Assembly: GCA_036971715.1 (NCBI GenBank)
Contig: JAVHJL010000007.1
Location: forward strand, 744,001-808,000
DNA from: Arthrobotrys musiformis
Lineage: Eukaryota > Ascomycota > Orbiliomycetes > Orbiliales > Orbiliaceae
Length of the DNA: 64,000 bases
Direction of reading: 5' to 3'
Shown: piece after piece, positions 1 to 12,590 of the stretch
How the letters are laid out: each line of letters starts with the position of its first letter
Position numbering within the stretch: position 1 is the stretch's first letter
Notes under the pieces: model-generated
Told to the model about the DNA's origin: nothing
What the model saw: the letters and a program-made list of their open reading frames with translations, nothing else
The model's database searches: none
Translations under genes and position numbers: made by a program

Positions 1-1030
1 CTCCGTACGTGTGGCTTGGAAGCAATCAATGAATCTACAGACGAATGAATACAAGGGAAGCTGCACCTACCCGAAGGATGTTTGGGCCGGGAGGTTTTAG
101 TTGGTGAATGGCTCTGCTGGAGAGTTCTGCGATGGAGGAGAACGTGGGTTAGCCAGAAGGAGGTTTGATTAAGTAGATTGAGCTCCAAGCTCCTCTGCCA
201 GACGACTTGCAACTGTTCGCGACCCGCCAACAAAACTCCAAGCGCAAAATTTAAACCTCCACTTCCATCTCAATTAATCAATACAAATCAAATCAAATCA
301 AACCATCCGGAATTTGATATATAGGACGGGCCGAAAAAGAAGAGACCCTCGTGGCCAGCCTCCCTTCTTGGGTAGTAGTGGTGATATCACAATCACAAAC
401 CAGAACGAATTCAACCCCCCTTCGAAGTCCGGAGACCGGGAAAACACAGGCTGACTGACCGACTGGTTGGTACAGAACTTACTTTGACTTAGTAATCGGA
501 TTGGTGCGACTCGATGCATTTCAGCTTCAACGAATTAAACTGACAGGCCGGTTTTCATCATCACAGTTTTGGGCTGGCAGTTCAGGCAGTGCAGTCGGGT
601 TCGGGCCGGCTCACATTCAGGGTCCACCTAACGACTCCCCACCAAGCAGCTGGAGCAGCTTCGGATTTAGCTAGAATTTGGTGTGAAATTTGGCTCGGGA
701 ACCTTATTAATCAGCTTTGGTTTGCTGGGGCGCAAACATCTGCTGGGATCGATAGCCCAAGAGGCGAAGGAGGGAAAAAAAAAACTTCAGCGCCGGTGGC
801 CGACCAACCGAGCAAATTCAATCGACTCGTCCCATCAAAAATCATCATCCCCAATATACCGCCACCAGCCACACCTTTGGCAGAAGTCAAAACTCCTCGG
901 AAGTTCAAAGGGAACAGGCGTACCCACTTGCTAGGATTCGAAGAGAATCACCGCCACAGCATTCTAAGCCCTGTAGCCCTACAACCTCTAGGTGCCGCTC
1001 ATCAGGCGATATCAGCCCATCATCTAAACG
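1..1030. other. Intergenic, upstream of RIO2
   Basis: No coding exon with fungal codon pattern or splice support is visible here. The last few hundred bases are the presumptive promoter and 5' leader of RIO2. Long open frames on both strands lack recognisable motifs and are treated as chance. A short A-run lies near 777-784. Confidence 0.6.
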
Positions 1031-1504
1031 ATGAAGTTGGACACTCGTGCCATCCGGTACTTGACCGGCGAAGATTGGCGGGTCTTAACTGCTGTATGTG
1101 TGCTACCAACGATAATTCACCAAACTTCCACTGTGCCTGGTGCACCCTCTTGGTGACCTTCTGACGTGGGAGGTTCCAACTGGCAATATAATATCTTGCT
1201 TCGATGAAGGATTTGGTGTGCTAAGACGGTTGTTGTGTTTCGACTTCATATAGGTCGAGATGGGAAGCAAAAACCACGAAGTAGTTCCAACGCCATTGAT
1301 ATCACAGATATCTGGTTTGCGCGGCGCAAGTGGAGTCAACAGAAGCATCTCAAACCTGGCAAAAGTTGGGCTTATCGCCAAAGTTAAGAATGCAAAATGT
1401 ACGTTCTTCTCCAAGACACCCTTGTCCTTGTGTGTCGAACCTCCTTGTATTTGTCGACTTTTACTTTTTCTTCTACAAGCGTCGAAGACCATACATCTGA
1501 TGCA

Positions 1505-1543
<39 letters not shown>

Positions 1544-2771
1544 AAATCCTTCCAAAAAAGCACTCTGACGTGGCGTAGCTAATAAAGGAATGTCTGGGGT
1601 ACTTTGAAACCCGTAGATGACGGCTACCGACTTACATACGGAGGGCTGGATTACCTCGCCCTGAACGCATTCATAAAACGGAAGTCCGTTTATTCCATTG
1701 GCAATCAGGTTGGTGTTGGAAAGGAGTCAGATATCTATGTAGTGGCCGACGAATCGGGGAAGCAGATTATCCTGAAAATACATCGGTAGGGCCCGCATGG
1801 ACATTCCCTTCTTGAATGACCTGCTTGATGTTGTGTCACCTTTCTGACCACTGGGTTGCGCTGTTCAGGTTGGGTCGGATATCTTTCAGGACAGTCAAGG
1901 CAAACCGGGATTATCTGCGAAATCGTAACTCCGCAAGTTGGATGTATATGTCGCGCCTCGCTGCTATGAAGGAGTTTGCGTTCATGAAGGTATGCATGCA
2001 GACGCCCGATTGTGTCTATGGCAAAGCAGAGTGAATCGGGAATATGAAACGGCCGACGTTTGCTAAGACTATCGATTTCGTGCAAAACAGATTTTGAAAG
2101 ACAACGGGTTTCCTGTGCCGACACCACTAGACCAAGCCCGACACTGTGTCCTCATGGAACTCATAGACTCATATCCACTTCGGCAAGTCACATCAATAGC
2201 AGACCCCCCTAAACTATATGCCGACCTTATGGCTTTGATCCTACGGTTCGCGTCCCAAGGTTTAATCCATGGGGATTTCAATGAGTTCAACATCCTTGTC
2301 AACGAGGAGACACAACAGCCAGTTGTTATCGACTTTCCACAGATGGTTTCAATTGATCACGCCAACGCAAAGGAATACTTTGACAGGGACGTCCAATGCA
2401 TCAAAACATTCTTCGAGCGCAAGTTTAAGTTTGTCAGTGATGATGAGGGACCAACCTGGAGCGACGTTAAGCGAGTTGGAAAGCTTGATATTGAAGTTGA
2501 AGCCAGCGGCTTCTCCAAGAAGCAAGCTAAAGAGCTAGACAAGTACCTCCAACAAATAACACAGCTTGATGAGCGTGAGGGCGAGGGTGACGAAGCTAGT
2601 GGAGACACTGATGATGAGGAGGAGGAGGGGGATGGGCAGGAAAGTGGTGACGAAGATGAAGATGGAGATGAAGAGCATGAAGTCAAAGACGGGCATAGTG
2701 ATATTAGCAAGAATAATCATGAAATGAAAAATGAGGCTGAGACCCCACGGGCGCCTCGTTCCGGGGTCTGA
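1031..2771 (+). CDS. RIO2: Serine kinase/ATPase RIO2 (40S ribosome maturation)
   Basis: Atypical RIO-family kinase/ATPase that acts in late cytoplasmic maturation of pre-40S ribosomes. Five exons close in frame: 1031-1093, 1254-1398, 1617-1785, 1869-1989 and 2091-2771, giving 392 aa. The N-terminal winged-helix domain begins MKLDTRAIRYLT, as is standard for Rio2. The kinase domain has the P-loop GVGKESDIYV, the catalytic loop HGDFNEFNI and the metal-binding VIDFPQMVS. The C-terminus is a long Glu/Asp-rich stretch (about residues 325-375) ending PRAPRSGV. I see no basic Lys/Arg tail of the kind many fungal Rio2 proteins carry, so either the tail is lost or a further 3' exon was missed. Intron 2 (1399-1616, 218 nt) is long and contains a T30/A10 run. 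Identity is certain; the 3' end is less so. Confidence 0.93.
1507..1546 (+). repeat. T30-A10 homopolymer block in RIO2 intron 2
   Basis: About 30 consecutive T (1507-1536) are followed by about 10 A (1537-1546), inside intron 2 of RIO2. The A-run can pair with part of the T-run as a hairpin. Length is probably variable between strains and prone to sequencing error. Confidence 0.9.
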
Positions 2772-4916
2772 GGCTGCCAGCCACCTACCCGAGCAAACGG
2801 TTCCCACAATATCACAAATTGCATCACTTAAATCAAAAACTGGGTCAAAAAAAGAAAGGGCCAAATGGACATTAAAGCGCCTACGACTATGGTTCTGCCT
2901 AGCAATACCGGTGTCTTCCAACCTCGAGGAGTCTGATTGCTTGACATCGGTCAATCTTTTATTTTTGGAATTTCAAGTTGATTACAGAGTATGGCCTACC
3001 AACTCACTTCCTGGGCAGGTTTTGGCTGCACAGCTGAATGCCGAAGCCCTTGTCAGGCTTGCTTCCAATTGGCCGGGTCTGCCGCAACCACTAGCTCAAG
3101 CCCTTGTATTCCCAGGATCCCCAACACCTGCACACAAGGAATGGTCTGGACTCGAAGCTTTCTCCCCCACTCGGCCACACATGCACCGTCCCTCCCAGAA
3201 ATTGCCGTATATCAAACCATATTATTGCTAAATCTTGCTTCTGCACTTGCGATCTGGGCAAACACAGGTAGATTGAGCTATCCGTCCGTCGGAAGGGTGG
3301 ATGCTTCATGAGATCAGAACGCAAGGGAAATTTACGGGCTTGGCTCACGAGCGGTGCCACTTCTGTTTCCCCTTTGCTGCTTTGAAAATTACGCTTTTCA
3401 TTTTGCTTCGGTTCCCCTGCGAGATTCAAAGAAGGGATACTCCCGTACAAGTGAAGGGCTGCATTAGATCTTGATGGGGAGCATGCTCCTGCCTCCGCGT
3501 GGCGTTATTCGATACAACAATGCCTAGTCTCAGCGAACGTCCAGGATGTATTCCAACAATTTCAACTCCTCACGCGGGCCACCATCAGTATCGGTACCTT
3601 GATGGCGGATTTTGAGCGGGACCAGGGCCGCCAGCTTTGCCTATCCCAAACCCAACCCCTTGGTTGAGGGCGAAGAAGCAATACTACCTCCCCGAATCCA
3701 CACCAGACCGTGATTGAGGATTTTTTTTTTTCTGTTTTTCTTTTTTTTTTTTCTTATTTTCTTCCCTCCCTTTGCAGGACAAGTGAAGAAGAAATTGAGA
3801 AACTTCTTCCGATTACTATGTACTCCTCGGCGAGATGTGCACCAAATCATCATCCGGCCAGCGGGAGCCAACCACTGCGGCTTGGGCTGTCATAGGCCCA
3901 GCTTGGGATCTTGCTGTAACGGCAACGGCCTACTTGCGACCCGGGCGTATCTCCTCAAAGAAAGTGTCAGTCGCCAGAAACATTCCCAATGATTAGACGG
4001 CAAGGAGAAATAAGAAATTCGGGTATAAAGATCTTTCTCGCCTAAGGCAAGCTGCACGCACATCCTTTTCGTTCTCCCTCCCGTCTTGTCTCATGTTCTA
4101 CCCCGAATTTAGTTCGCAAGCAGACGTCGAAACATAAATTTTCCTAGCCATCTTCTGCCGTCGAATCGGAGGGCGAGACTAACAATCATTTGTCCTCGAG
4201 GCAGCTCATGCTGGTTGAACCTCCTTTCATCAGTCGAGGAGCTGGGGGGCAGTATTATTGCATTTTCATCCTTGCTTGGTGCTGCAGCTAGCTCGGGTTT
4301 GTAACCTCCTGCACAAGCAACCCCAAGTTTGTGGACTATCGACTCGGGCTTGTCTGGTAGGTGGTTTGGTAAGCACACTACTGCTGGACCTGTATGGTCT
4401 TCTTACTTCCACATGCATCTTGAACTCACCGACTGACTAAGATAAATACTTAACTACTTAGCAGGTACATGAGTAAAGTACTTAAGTATCTACCATACTC
4501 CTCCTCTACGTCGGCATAATCTTCTGCAAGGCACTTGAATCATCTTATCCCCCAACATATATACCTTTTAAATTTTATCCTATCAAATTCTACTGCAACT
4601 ACAGAACTATAACTTAATCACCCTCCCCGTCTTGGAACTTCAACATCTTATTTTCCCGACCCTAAACCTCTGGCTCACTCCGTCAATATAGAGCCGGCGT
4701 ATAGAGCCTTCCCCTGTTAGCTCGGTGACACAAGCCCAACGGCTCCAGTGAGCCTTCCACCATTAAAAAGGGAAACCAGTCTAAGACTCTACGGGAGCTT
4801 TCCTCTATAAAGGCACTCGAGGCGAAGGAGGACTCGAGCTACCACAAGACCGTCTAAACGGGCTCCCTGCATCATATGAAATAGACCGAAACAATAAAAA
4901 CGGTTTACTTCCAGCC
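2772..4916. other. Intergenic between RIO2 and the RRM gene
   Basis: About 2.1 kb without a supported coding exon. It holds a T/C-rich tract (about 3719-3775) and, towards the 3' side, a stretch that is probably the promoter and long 5' leader of the downstream RNA-binding protein gene. The short repeats of TACTTA type around 4445-4495 recur elsewhere in intergenic DNA of the window (near 21840-21870). Confidence 0.5.
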
Positions 4917-6671
4917 ATGAATCAAAGCAATCAACATAGGAAGGCTCAGAATTTTCATACTCCCTACCCGGCGGTTGCACAAACCACCCCGACTGCTGGC
5001 CTAGTTGGACATCCGCCTCAAGCACCTCGATCTCATGCGCACCCACAGCTTCAACCCCCAAGCTTTCATCACAACCCCCAGTATGGGGTTTACGAAAACA
5101 TGAACTTCACAAACATGCACTACCACTCGGCCTCGAGCCCCCATTTCTTTAATAACAACCCCTTCCCTCTACATTTAGTTCCACCTGTCTTCCCTCTGCA
5201 CCCAATTCCAGGCCAAGAAGCATCGTATTACCATCCACAGCCCTTTCCCCCTCTACACCCTTCTGCATTCATACCTTTCCATCCTCTTCCTCGAGGGTTC
5301 GCCTCATTTGTGAAGCCGCCACAAGCGCCGTACAACCACCTACCATCTCCAGTTCCCAGTGTTGGTGCATCAACCTCCTCTGCTGGGTTCTCAACTTCGA
5401 ACGGTCTATCTAGCCCTACTACCACTATTTCGTCGACAAACACCATGATAAGGAAGCTTCCAGTTATTGCTAGCACACCGAGGGTGCCCCCAGAGGATGA
5501 TGAAGATATGGCCCCTATGAGCCCTATCTCCATTGACTTTAGCGAGGACAGGAGCCCGACAAACGTCTATATCAAGGGACTCCCCGAAAACATGACAGAC
5601 AAGGGTTTGCTTGATCTCGTCTCCCCATTTGGGGAGATCATAAGCTCCAAGGCTATCATTGATCGACCATCTGGCAACTGCAAAGGGTGGGTTTGAGTGA
5701 TTCACGCAGCTCGGGTTGAAGAAGTTAACCAAATGATTATAGATACGGTTTTGCAAAGTTCACAACTATCGAAAGTGCAACTGCATGTATTGCGGACTTA
5801 AGGAGCAAGGACTACGATGCAGCTTTTGCTAAGGTCGGTAGCGAACGTCCCAACTTTTAAGGCTTCGTGAAAGGTTACTCTTCCCACTGACACGTTGTCA
5901 ATGTGAAATTTTAGGACTCGTTCTACTCGAAGTTGAAGGGTCTAGCTGATGTTGAGTCGACCAATCTCTATGTATCCAACCTCCCTTCCCATTGGACTGA
6001 GTCGGTATGTTTTCTCTCGCCCTTATCTATAAATTTCACACAGAACTCCGAGTTAATCAAAGCTCGAATATTATCTTTTTTAGAGGGTCGTTTCTCTTTT
6101 CCCTGGGTACTACGTTATCAAGTGTCGGCTCTTGGTTGGCGGTAGGGGCCAATCTCGGGGGGTAGCTTTTGTGACCTTCGAAAATCGAGATATCTGCGAC
6201 GAAGTCATTGAGAAATTCAGTGGCATCTCCCTCAACGAGAGAGGCCACCATTTGCCCCTCCAAGTCCGCTACGCTGATACTGTAGCTCAAAAACAACTGA
6301 AAAAGGAGCAACAAGCGGTGGGACAATTCCCCAAGAAGAGCGTGCTTATCAACCACCAACAGACATTGGAGAGGGGGATGCGCCTAAACTTCAGCAAGAT
6401 GGAATCTGCTGCTCTCGTCCCCCTTCACTTGAGGAACTGGCGGGCACCTAGGTAAGCTTTTTTTGATATAATTTTGACTACCCATTTTTTCTCTTTCCCT
6501 CCCTCCTTGCATGCTTGAGATGTGATGTCTCTATCTCCGACCTGAAAACTATATGGTGAAGAATTTTTCTAATATTTTGGGTGCTAAAACAGGGCTCCCC
6601 CAGTCAACGCTCCACCTACCCCCCCTCGCAGTGTTATCAGCGCTGAGGAGGACGGCCTTAAGGATGACTAG
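4917..6671 (+). CDS. Two-RRM RNA-binding protein (RBMS/MSSP-like)
   Basis: Predicted single-stranded RNA-binding regulator. Five exons join in frame: 4917-5686, 5743-5833, 5915-6004, 6084-6451 and 6593-6671, giving 465 aa. Residues 1-210 are a low-complexity Pro/His/Ser-rich region (LHPxxFxPFHP-like runs). RRM1 (about 215-290) shows RNP2 VYIKGL and RNP1 KGYGFAKF. RRM2 (about 305-390) shows RNP2 LYVSNL and RNP1 RGVAFVTF. The tandem spacing and the ESTNLYVSNLP linker resemble the RBMS/MSSP and fungal Scr-type proteins, but the exact orthologue is not certain. A short tail ends EEDGLKDD. The gene stands alone between non-coding stretches of 2.1 kb and 5.9 kb, which suggests complex regulation (inference). 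Confidence 0.88.
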
Positions 6672-9600
6672 GGCTGAGGATTTTCTATCTTAGATGATGG
6701 AAGAATGCACATTACGCTATAGTACCTAGATTTTCGATCATTCCCCCCTTCTTCCGTTTCTTTTGGTAATTTTTGGAGTACATGATTATTCAAGGTTCCT
6801 GTATTTTTCTTTCTTTCAGATTTTACTATTTTCATTTGTCCTTTTTTTTTTTTATTCTTGATATCCATTTGAAAAATTTCACACTCGAGTTTGGGCAAAA
6901 AATGCATGTTATTGGAGGGCTTTGATAAAAGAAAACCATGTTGTATTCGGGATAATTATCTTTTCTTTTGTCCGGCGATTGAGAGTTATGGTGGCGTCCT
7001 GTCAATTATTTCACTTTTTCTTTCTTTGTTTTTCTTTTCGACTAATGTTCCTTTCCTTTCCTTTCTTTTTTTCCTTTCTTGGTCCATATTGACACGAACA
7101 AAATTCGAAATACACATTCCTCACTGCAATTGTATCTTCTTCTGAAGGGGCGGCTCCAAGAGCGTTGGTGTTTTCCTTTTTTTTTTTTATCGAAAATGTG
7201 ATGTTGGATTGGGAGGCGAAGACGGAAGACAGGGATTGCGAAACCATCATGTTGCATGGCGATGCATGATATAAGGCTTGCAGTCCTTTTTGCTGTTTCG
7301 GATCGCCATTGATTGCTTTTCTACATAATTATTTTGATCTGGGCGGCGTATTCGTCTATTGCTGCATTTTAATATTTGCTTTCTGGATTGCTTTATTGTA
7401 TTTTCGGAGTCGGGCTTTTACATTTTATCTTATTTTTAAAATATCTTGGGGGTCTCTTTATTTAGATTCTGTTCATGTATTTAGAGGGTTTTTTATATCA
7501 GTTGTATGTTTGGAGGGGTAATATAAGACTATAATAGCAGTATTTCTGTCCGATCGAGTTATGTCCGGCCGGGCTTCACCGACGCCATGTTTCCTAATCG
7601 ATTGTAGGTTTGGGAGAATATATCCCAATCTATCTAATGATGATGAATTGCCCCGAGCACGCCGTTAACGCCGTTATTAGTATACTCCACCCACATTTCG
7701 ACGCAGATGCTATCGTATGTGCTAAGATCTAACATGCTAACAATGCAGCTGGGGTGAAGAAAAAAGGCGGTTTCAAGTTTTCTCCTATGAATATTGATGT
7801 TGGAAGTTTGCTGTAGATTTTTTTTTTTGCTGATCGATATGATTACGCATGATGTTGGATTAGATCTGCTGTGATATTTTTTTGCTTTTACTGCAAGCTA
7901 GTAGGTGCTTTCGATTGGAGGATTTGTTAAGATGATATTGAGATCTCATATGGATCGAGATAAACGTTTTACCGGGGCATTTGACAATTTTCCCTTTTAG
8001 CCTCCCGAACATACCACGGCACTTTCGCCTATGTTTCAGCCTGGATAGATCTCGATTATTGATTGCTAAACAATTACAATGTGGGGTCCTACCTGCGGGA
8101 AGGGATGCATTGCATGCAGTTCGATACGGATGAAGATGGACGTACATGTATTGATTCATGCGTTAGATGCGAGTGCTCGCATTCCTGTGATCTTTTTTTT
8201 TTTTTTGCCTGGGCGTATTTTGCTTTGAGGTTTATCATTGGGCCCCTCTTTGCCTGACTTGTGTGAATATCGGGCCGAGGTTGAATGTATGGCACAGCAT
8301 ATTTGGGGGGAAGGTTTGAAACGAGTGCAAACAGTGTCTTTTTTTTTTCTTTACTATTTTAATAAAATTGTAGCCTTGGACATGGAATTGGATTGTCTGT
8401 GTGTTTTTTGGCTTGCGCAATATGCACACGCAGATGCAGATACAGATTGTGGTTTAAATGTTGCCTGAAGCAAGAATTGTAAGACAAAATGATCCCCAGA
8501 CTACAAGACAAGACGAAGTGAGGCGAGAAGAAAGGGAAAGGCTTGCCTGCATAACGATTTGATTGCCGTGGATTTGCCACTACCTTGCCATCCTTCCTTC
8601 CTTCCTTTCATTCTTCATTTTTTTTTTTTTTTCGTAGTAAAGAAAGAAAAAAAAAAGAAATGGAAGCCGAGTAGGGGCCGAAAAACGTCGTTCCATGCAG
8701 GTGGACGACCAGGGCCAGCTCCAAAATATGCGTAAACTGTGCGAACCGGCTAGTTGTAGGGCTCACGCAGTCCGGTCTGCGGACTAAAAATCTCGTTCCT
8801 CGTTCATGTTGCAAAAATTTCTAAGCAAGGTAAGTACACATTCGTCTAGATAATCCATATAACCTATAGCTAGCGTGCAGGTGATTATCGCCTGGCAAGT
8901 GCCGACAGTTGGTCGTTGAAGGTCGACGCTAAATCACAGGTTTGATCTGTTATATACAGGGGAGGGTCTCGGTATGCCCCGTGCTTCAGGGTCTGATCCC
9001 TGGGCCCCGAGCTTTTTTTCTCTTCGCTAGCTTAGTCTACGGGTGCGGGTATCAACGCTAGTTTGCATATACACTAACTACGACTAAGCGGGCTAGCGTC
9101 GACTTCTACTTGTGAAACTAACAATGGATCAGTGAATTCGAGTGTCTTTTGAACTGCACACGGATTGGATTGTCAGTGACGGGTAAGGGCCGGCGATATT
9201 CACATCGGGGAGGTTCTTGAAAAAAAAAAAAGGAATTAATTCGAATTTGGTTTACTAAGTATTTTCATGGAGAGATGGGGTTTTTGGCTTATATGTTTGT
9301 TGGAAACAGTCACATATATATATGCGCAGCTGGGACCTTGGTCGGATGCACGCCGCCGTCGAAAAGGTGGAAGTATTATATTGGCGGCCCTACCTCACGA
9401 TCGAGGCAAGGAAGTAGGAGTTTGAGGTCGAGGAAGCTAGTTCGGAACCTTTTCCATTTTTGTTTTCATTTGCTTTTGCTCGCGCCGGACGCCATATGCA
9501 CGTATATACTAATTCGAACAGTGCATTTTTCGAGCCCCAAGGCTGGTTTTAGAGTCGGTTCAATTCGTCCGATCGAGGCCCGAGTATATCCATTTATAAA

Positions 9601-12590
9601 TTTTAGCGTATATCGCGGGATGATACATGATACATGATATACATCACAGCACTACTGCACATTGCAATTCATTTGATTGCTAACTGCACACCGGCAAGAT
9701 CCCGATATTGGGCCGCCTTGGATATTAACTAGTACCCTGGCTTTTTTGGCTTGGAATTTCCATGGGAATCTAGACGGGCAAACTTGGGGGAGTGTTTTTT
9801 TGAGGCATCATGCATGTGCCGGTTTTTCTATATCGCCCCGGACAGCCTGGGACTACGGATTTGCTAGTGTGATCATGCCAATTTCTTTCCTTTGTTCGTT
9901 TTGCGTATGCACGAACCCTGGATGTTTGTGCGATGGTGGAGTATGCATATATGCGGTTTTCTACCATTTGGGGGGTTGGGGGGTTTCCTGTTAACGTTTC
10001 GCATTTTGAGCTTTGATCGAGCTGGAGGTGTCTAGTTTTATTGCAATTTGGCAATTGGGGTTTGGCTGCCTGGCATCGATGGGGGGTTTCCTCTTTTCCC
10101 TTGCTATACCTAGTCTTCTCTCTGGTTGTTTGGAGATTCCCTCTGCATCTGCAGTTGATCTTGATTATCTTCTTATATCGTCTATTCTATATTTTACTTT
10201 GCGTATCATGATATCAGGTACCATATTGAGTACTAGTGTATACATCTATCAGATGCAAAGGTATGTCTCCATCCAAGCTCCACTTCTAGCCTACTAACAT
10301 GCTTATAGAACCTAACTCCAAGCTCCACTCCATCGCTACTGCTATGCAGCTACCACATCCTATGTATGAAGTCACGATAGATTATAGTTAAGCTTAACTT
10401 TAAACCTACGCCCCACAGGAAGTCACAGACCCACTCAGCACATGACAACCATGATATCATAGGGGGGATTTTAAGCCGTGCGGGAAGTGTTTAGGCTGAA
10501 ATACGAGTGGGTGGATACCATTGTGGATACTGATAGGTTGGGTCTAGAACGTCGGTATACGGATTGACTTATTGCAAGGTTAGCCGACTGTTTAGATGTT
10601 GATTTATCTATGCGAACTTATATCTGGTCACGAGGGTTTATAGAGCCCTGGAATCTAGGGTTGGAGAGCTCTGAGCTCGAGGGTTTGGGTGCGGTATCGA
10701 AGTATTCATCGAGACCACGTGGTTTATACAATCATCAATAAGTACTCAACTATCCCTATTCTCATCCGAAAATCTTCCAAATACAGAATCTTTTATGGTG
10801 GAAAGAGGTGGGTACCCCACAGCTTTGCTGTTCGCTAACCCGACCACCTGGGAATATTCGCGAGGATCCATTGGACAGGATCGATGGGATGGATATTCCA
10901 TGATGCAGCTTGCATTTATAGTATGGGGCTTGGTGAGGCGTTCGACTCAGTTCGCTATCAAATTGTCAAAGTCAAAAACGGGGCGAGTGAAGATCAAATG
11001 TGGAGCCTGCGGGTTAACCTCACGTGGGGGCCGAACAGGAAAACCACCCCGAGAGTCTTGAGAGACCATGGTAAGGTAACGGATATATTACCTTCATAAC
11101 CCTATATCCTTGATGCTGCTGACTCCCCTTTTGCAAGATTTAGACATGGGCCTACGGATCTCGTAGGCATCCTTCATATCAGAAGGTTATTCAAACCGAT
11201 ATTATATTTGCAGAACAGCTTCGAGAGGTGAGATGGAGTGGTGGTGGTGGTGGTGGTGGTGGTGGTGTGGATACAAGGATACCACACCCATAAAACCCAT
11301 AAAACAGGTAACCCCGAACGCGTCTCCCGCCTCCTGGGACCTTTTCCTTCAGCTGGATCTTTTTTGAGTTTCTAGTATTTGCTTTTGGGCGAAAACAAAA
11401 GCGTAACTTTATCCAAGAACTCGGGTTCGAAGGGTCCCCATCCATTCGACCTCCAAATCTTGGAAATCTCGTTCCCGTCTTACCATCCCTGGTCGGATTC
11501 ATCCAGTTACAGTCGAAGAAGAGGAAAGACGGGATGAATATGTATGTAAGTCCATCACATTCCAGGTAAACCAGTCTCGACCGTAGACGTCATAAAGGAG
11601 CAAAACCACTGATCAACTGATGTGAAGCCCCACCCAACCAGCACAGAAACCCATCATGTGCATGTTTCTTGTTCCTGAACAGAGGGATGAAAAAGAAACG
11701 ATCTAGACCTGGTCCCTTTTCTTCGCTTCTGGTCGCTAAATGGTCGACGAGTTGACGGGTGGGTCTTGTACAGGTACTGATACAAACAGCTCGCAGCTGG
11801 GCCTTTCAATTTCTAGGTTTCCGATATGACGTGACATTTCGGGTCTTCTTGGATTATAATTTAAGAAAAATTACAAATTACGATAATAACGATATTAATT
11901 ATCAAATAGGTATCTAATATCAACTGGGGGTTTCCTAAAGAATTTTCTCCAGGTAACTTCCCATGCTATTTCACCCTCTACTTAGTATCTTCGCTTCGCC
12001 CGCATCTACTATAACTTCAACAACTGAATACAACCCTACCCCTTACCGCCCCGTTTCAACTTTCGCCGAAACCTGCAAAAAAACCAAAAGATGTTATCTA
12101 ATTATCACACGATAGAAAAGGAGTTCAAAAAAAGTAAAAAAAAGGGAACAAAACCCGGGAGCTCGGCATCACTATACATAGTAAACGCATTCTACTACAA
12201 AAAGTAATATTTACGGGAATAGTCTCCGTAGAGATAGTTAGTATGATAAAGCTGCGAGAGAGAGAGGTATTATTATTGGCTACGGTATTGCTACCGTCTA
12301 GCTAGGTTATTCGACGCAAGGAGCCAGGGGTAATATCTGGCTTCCCGCAGAAGAAGCGAGGGGGTGGGAATAATTTCGAGCTCATAACCATAAAAATAAA
12401 GTAAGAGTAAAAATAAAAAGTATATTATGGTCTAGTGTTAAAAGTTATATATCGAGTCATAGGGAAAAGGGACAGGAGTACTTTTTTCTTTCTTTCTTTC
12501 TTTCTCCTCATCTCTTTACTCCCAAAAATAAAAGATATCTTGATGATCGTCAGGGTTCATGATTTTTGTAAAAGCGTGGTGAGTGAGTGG
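6672..12590. other. Gene-poor 5.9 kb stretch
   Basis: No coding gene can be supported. The first few hundred bases are T-rich and probably 3' UTR of the RRM gene. Several pyrimidine or homopolymer runs occur (about 6841-6852, 7180-7190, 8191-8205, 8338-8349, 8620-8632), with a TTCC microsatellite at about 8589-8608, a GGT microsatellite near 11239-11267 and a TTTC run near 12488-12505. The open frames here have no recognisable domains or splice consistency. A long non-coding RNA or decayed transposon cannot be excluded without RNA or repeat-library data. Confidence 0.5.
11238..11268 (+). repeat. (GGT)n microsatellite
   Basis: About ten GGT units in intergenic DNA, ending GTGTGG. Confidence 0.9.

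Noticed and set aside
9275..10297. Several 90-120 aa hydrophobic open frames
   Set aside because: Composition follows the T-rich DNA; no splice consistency or recognisable family.
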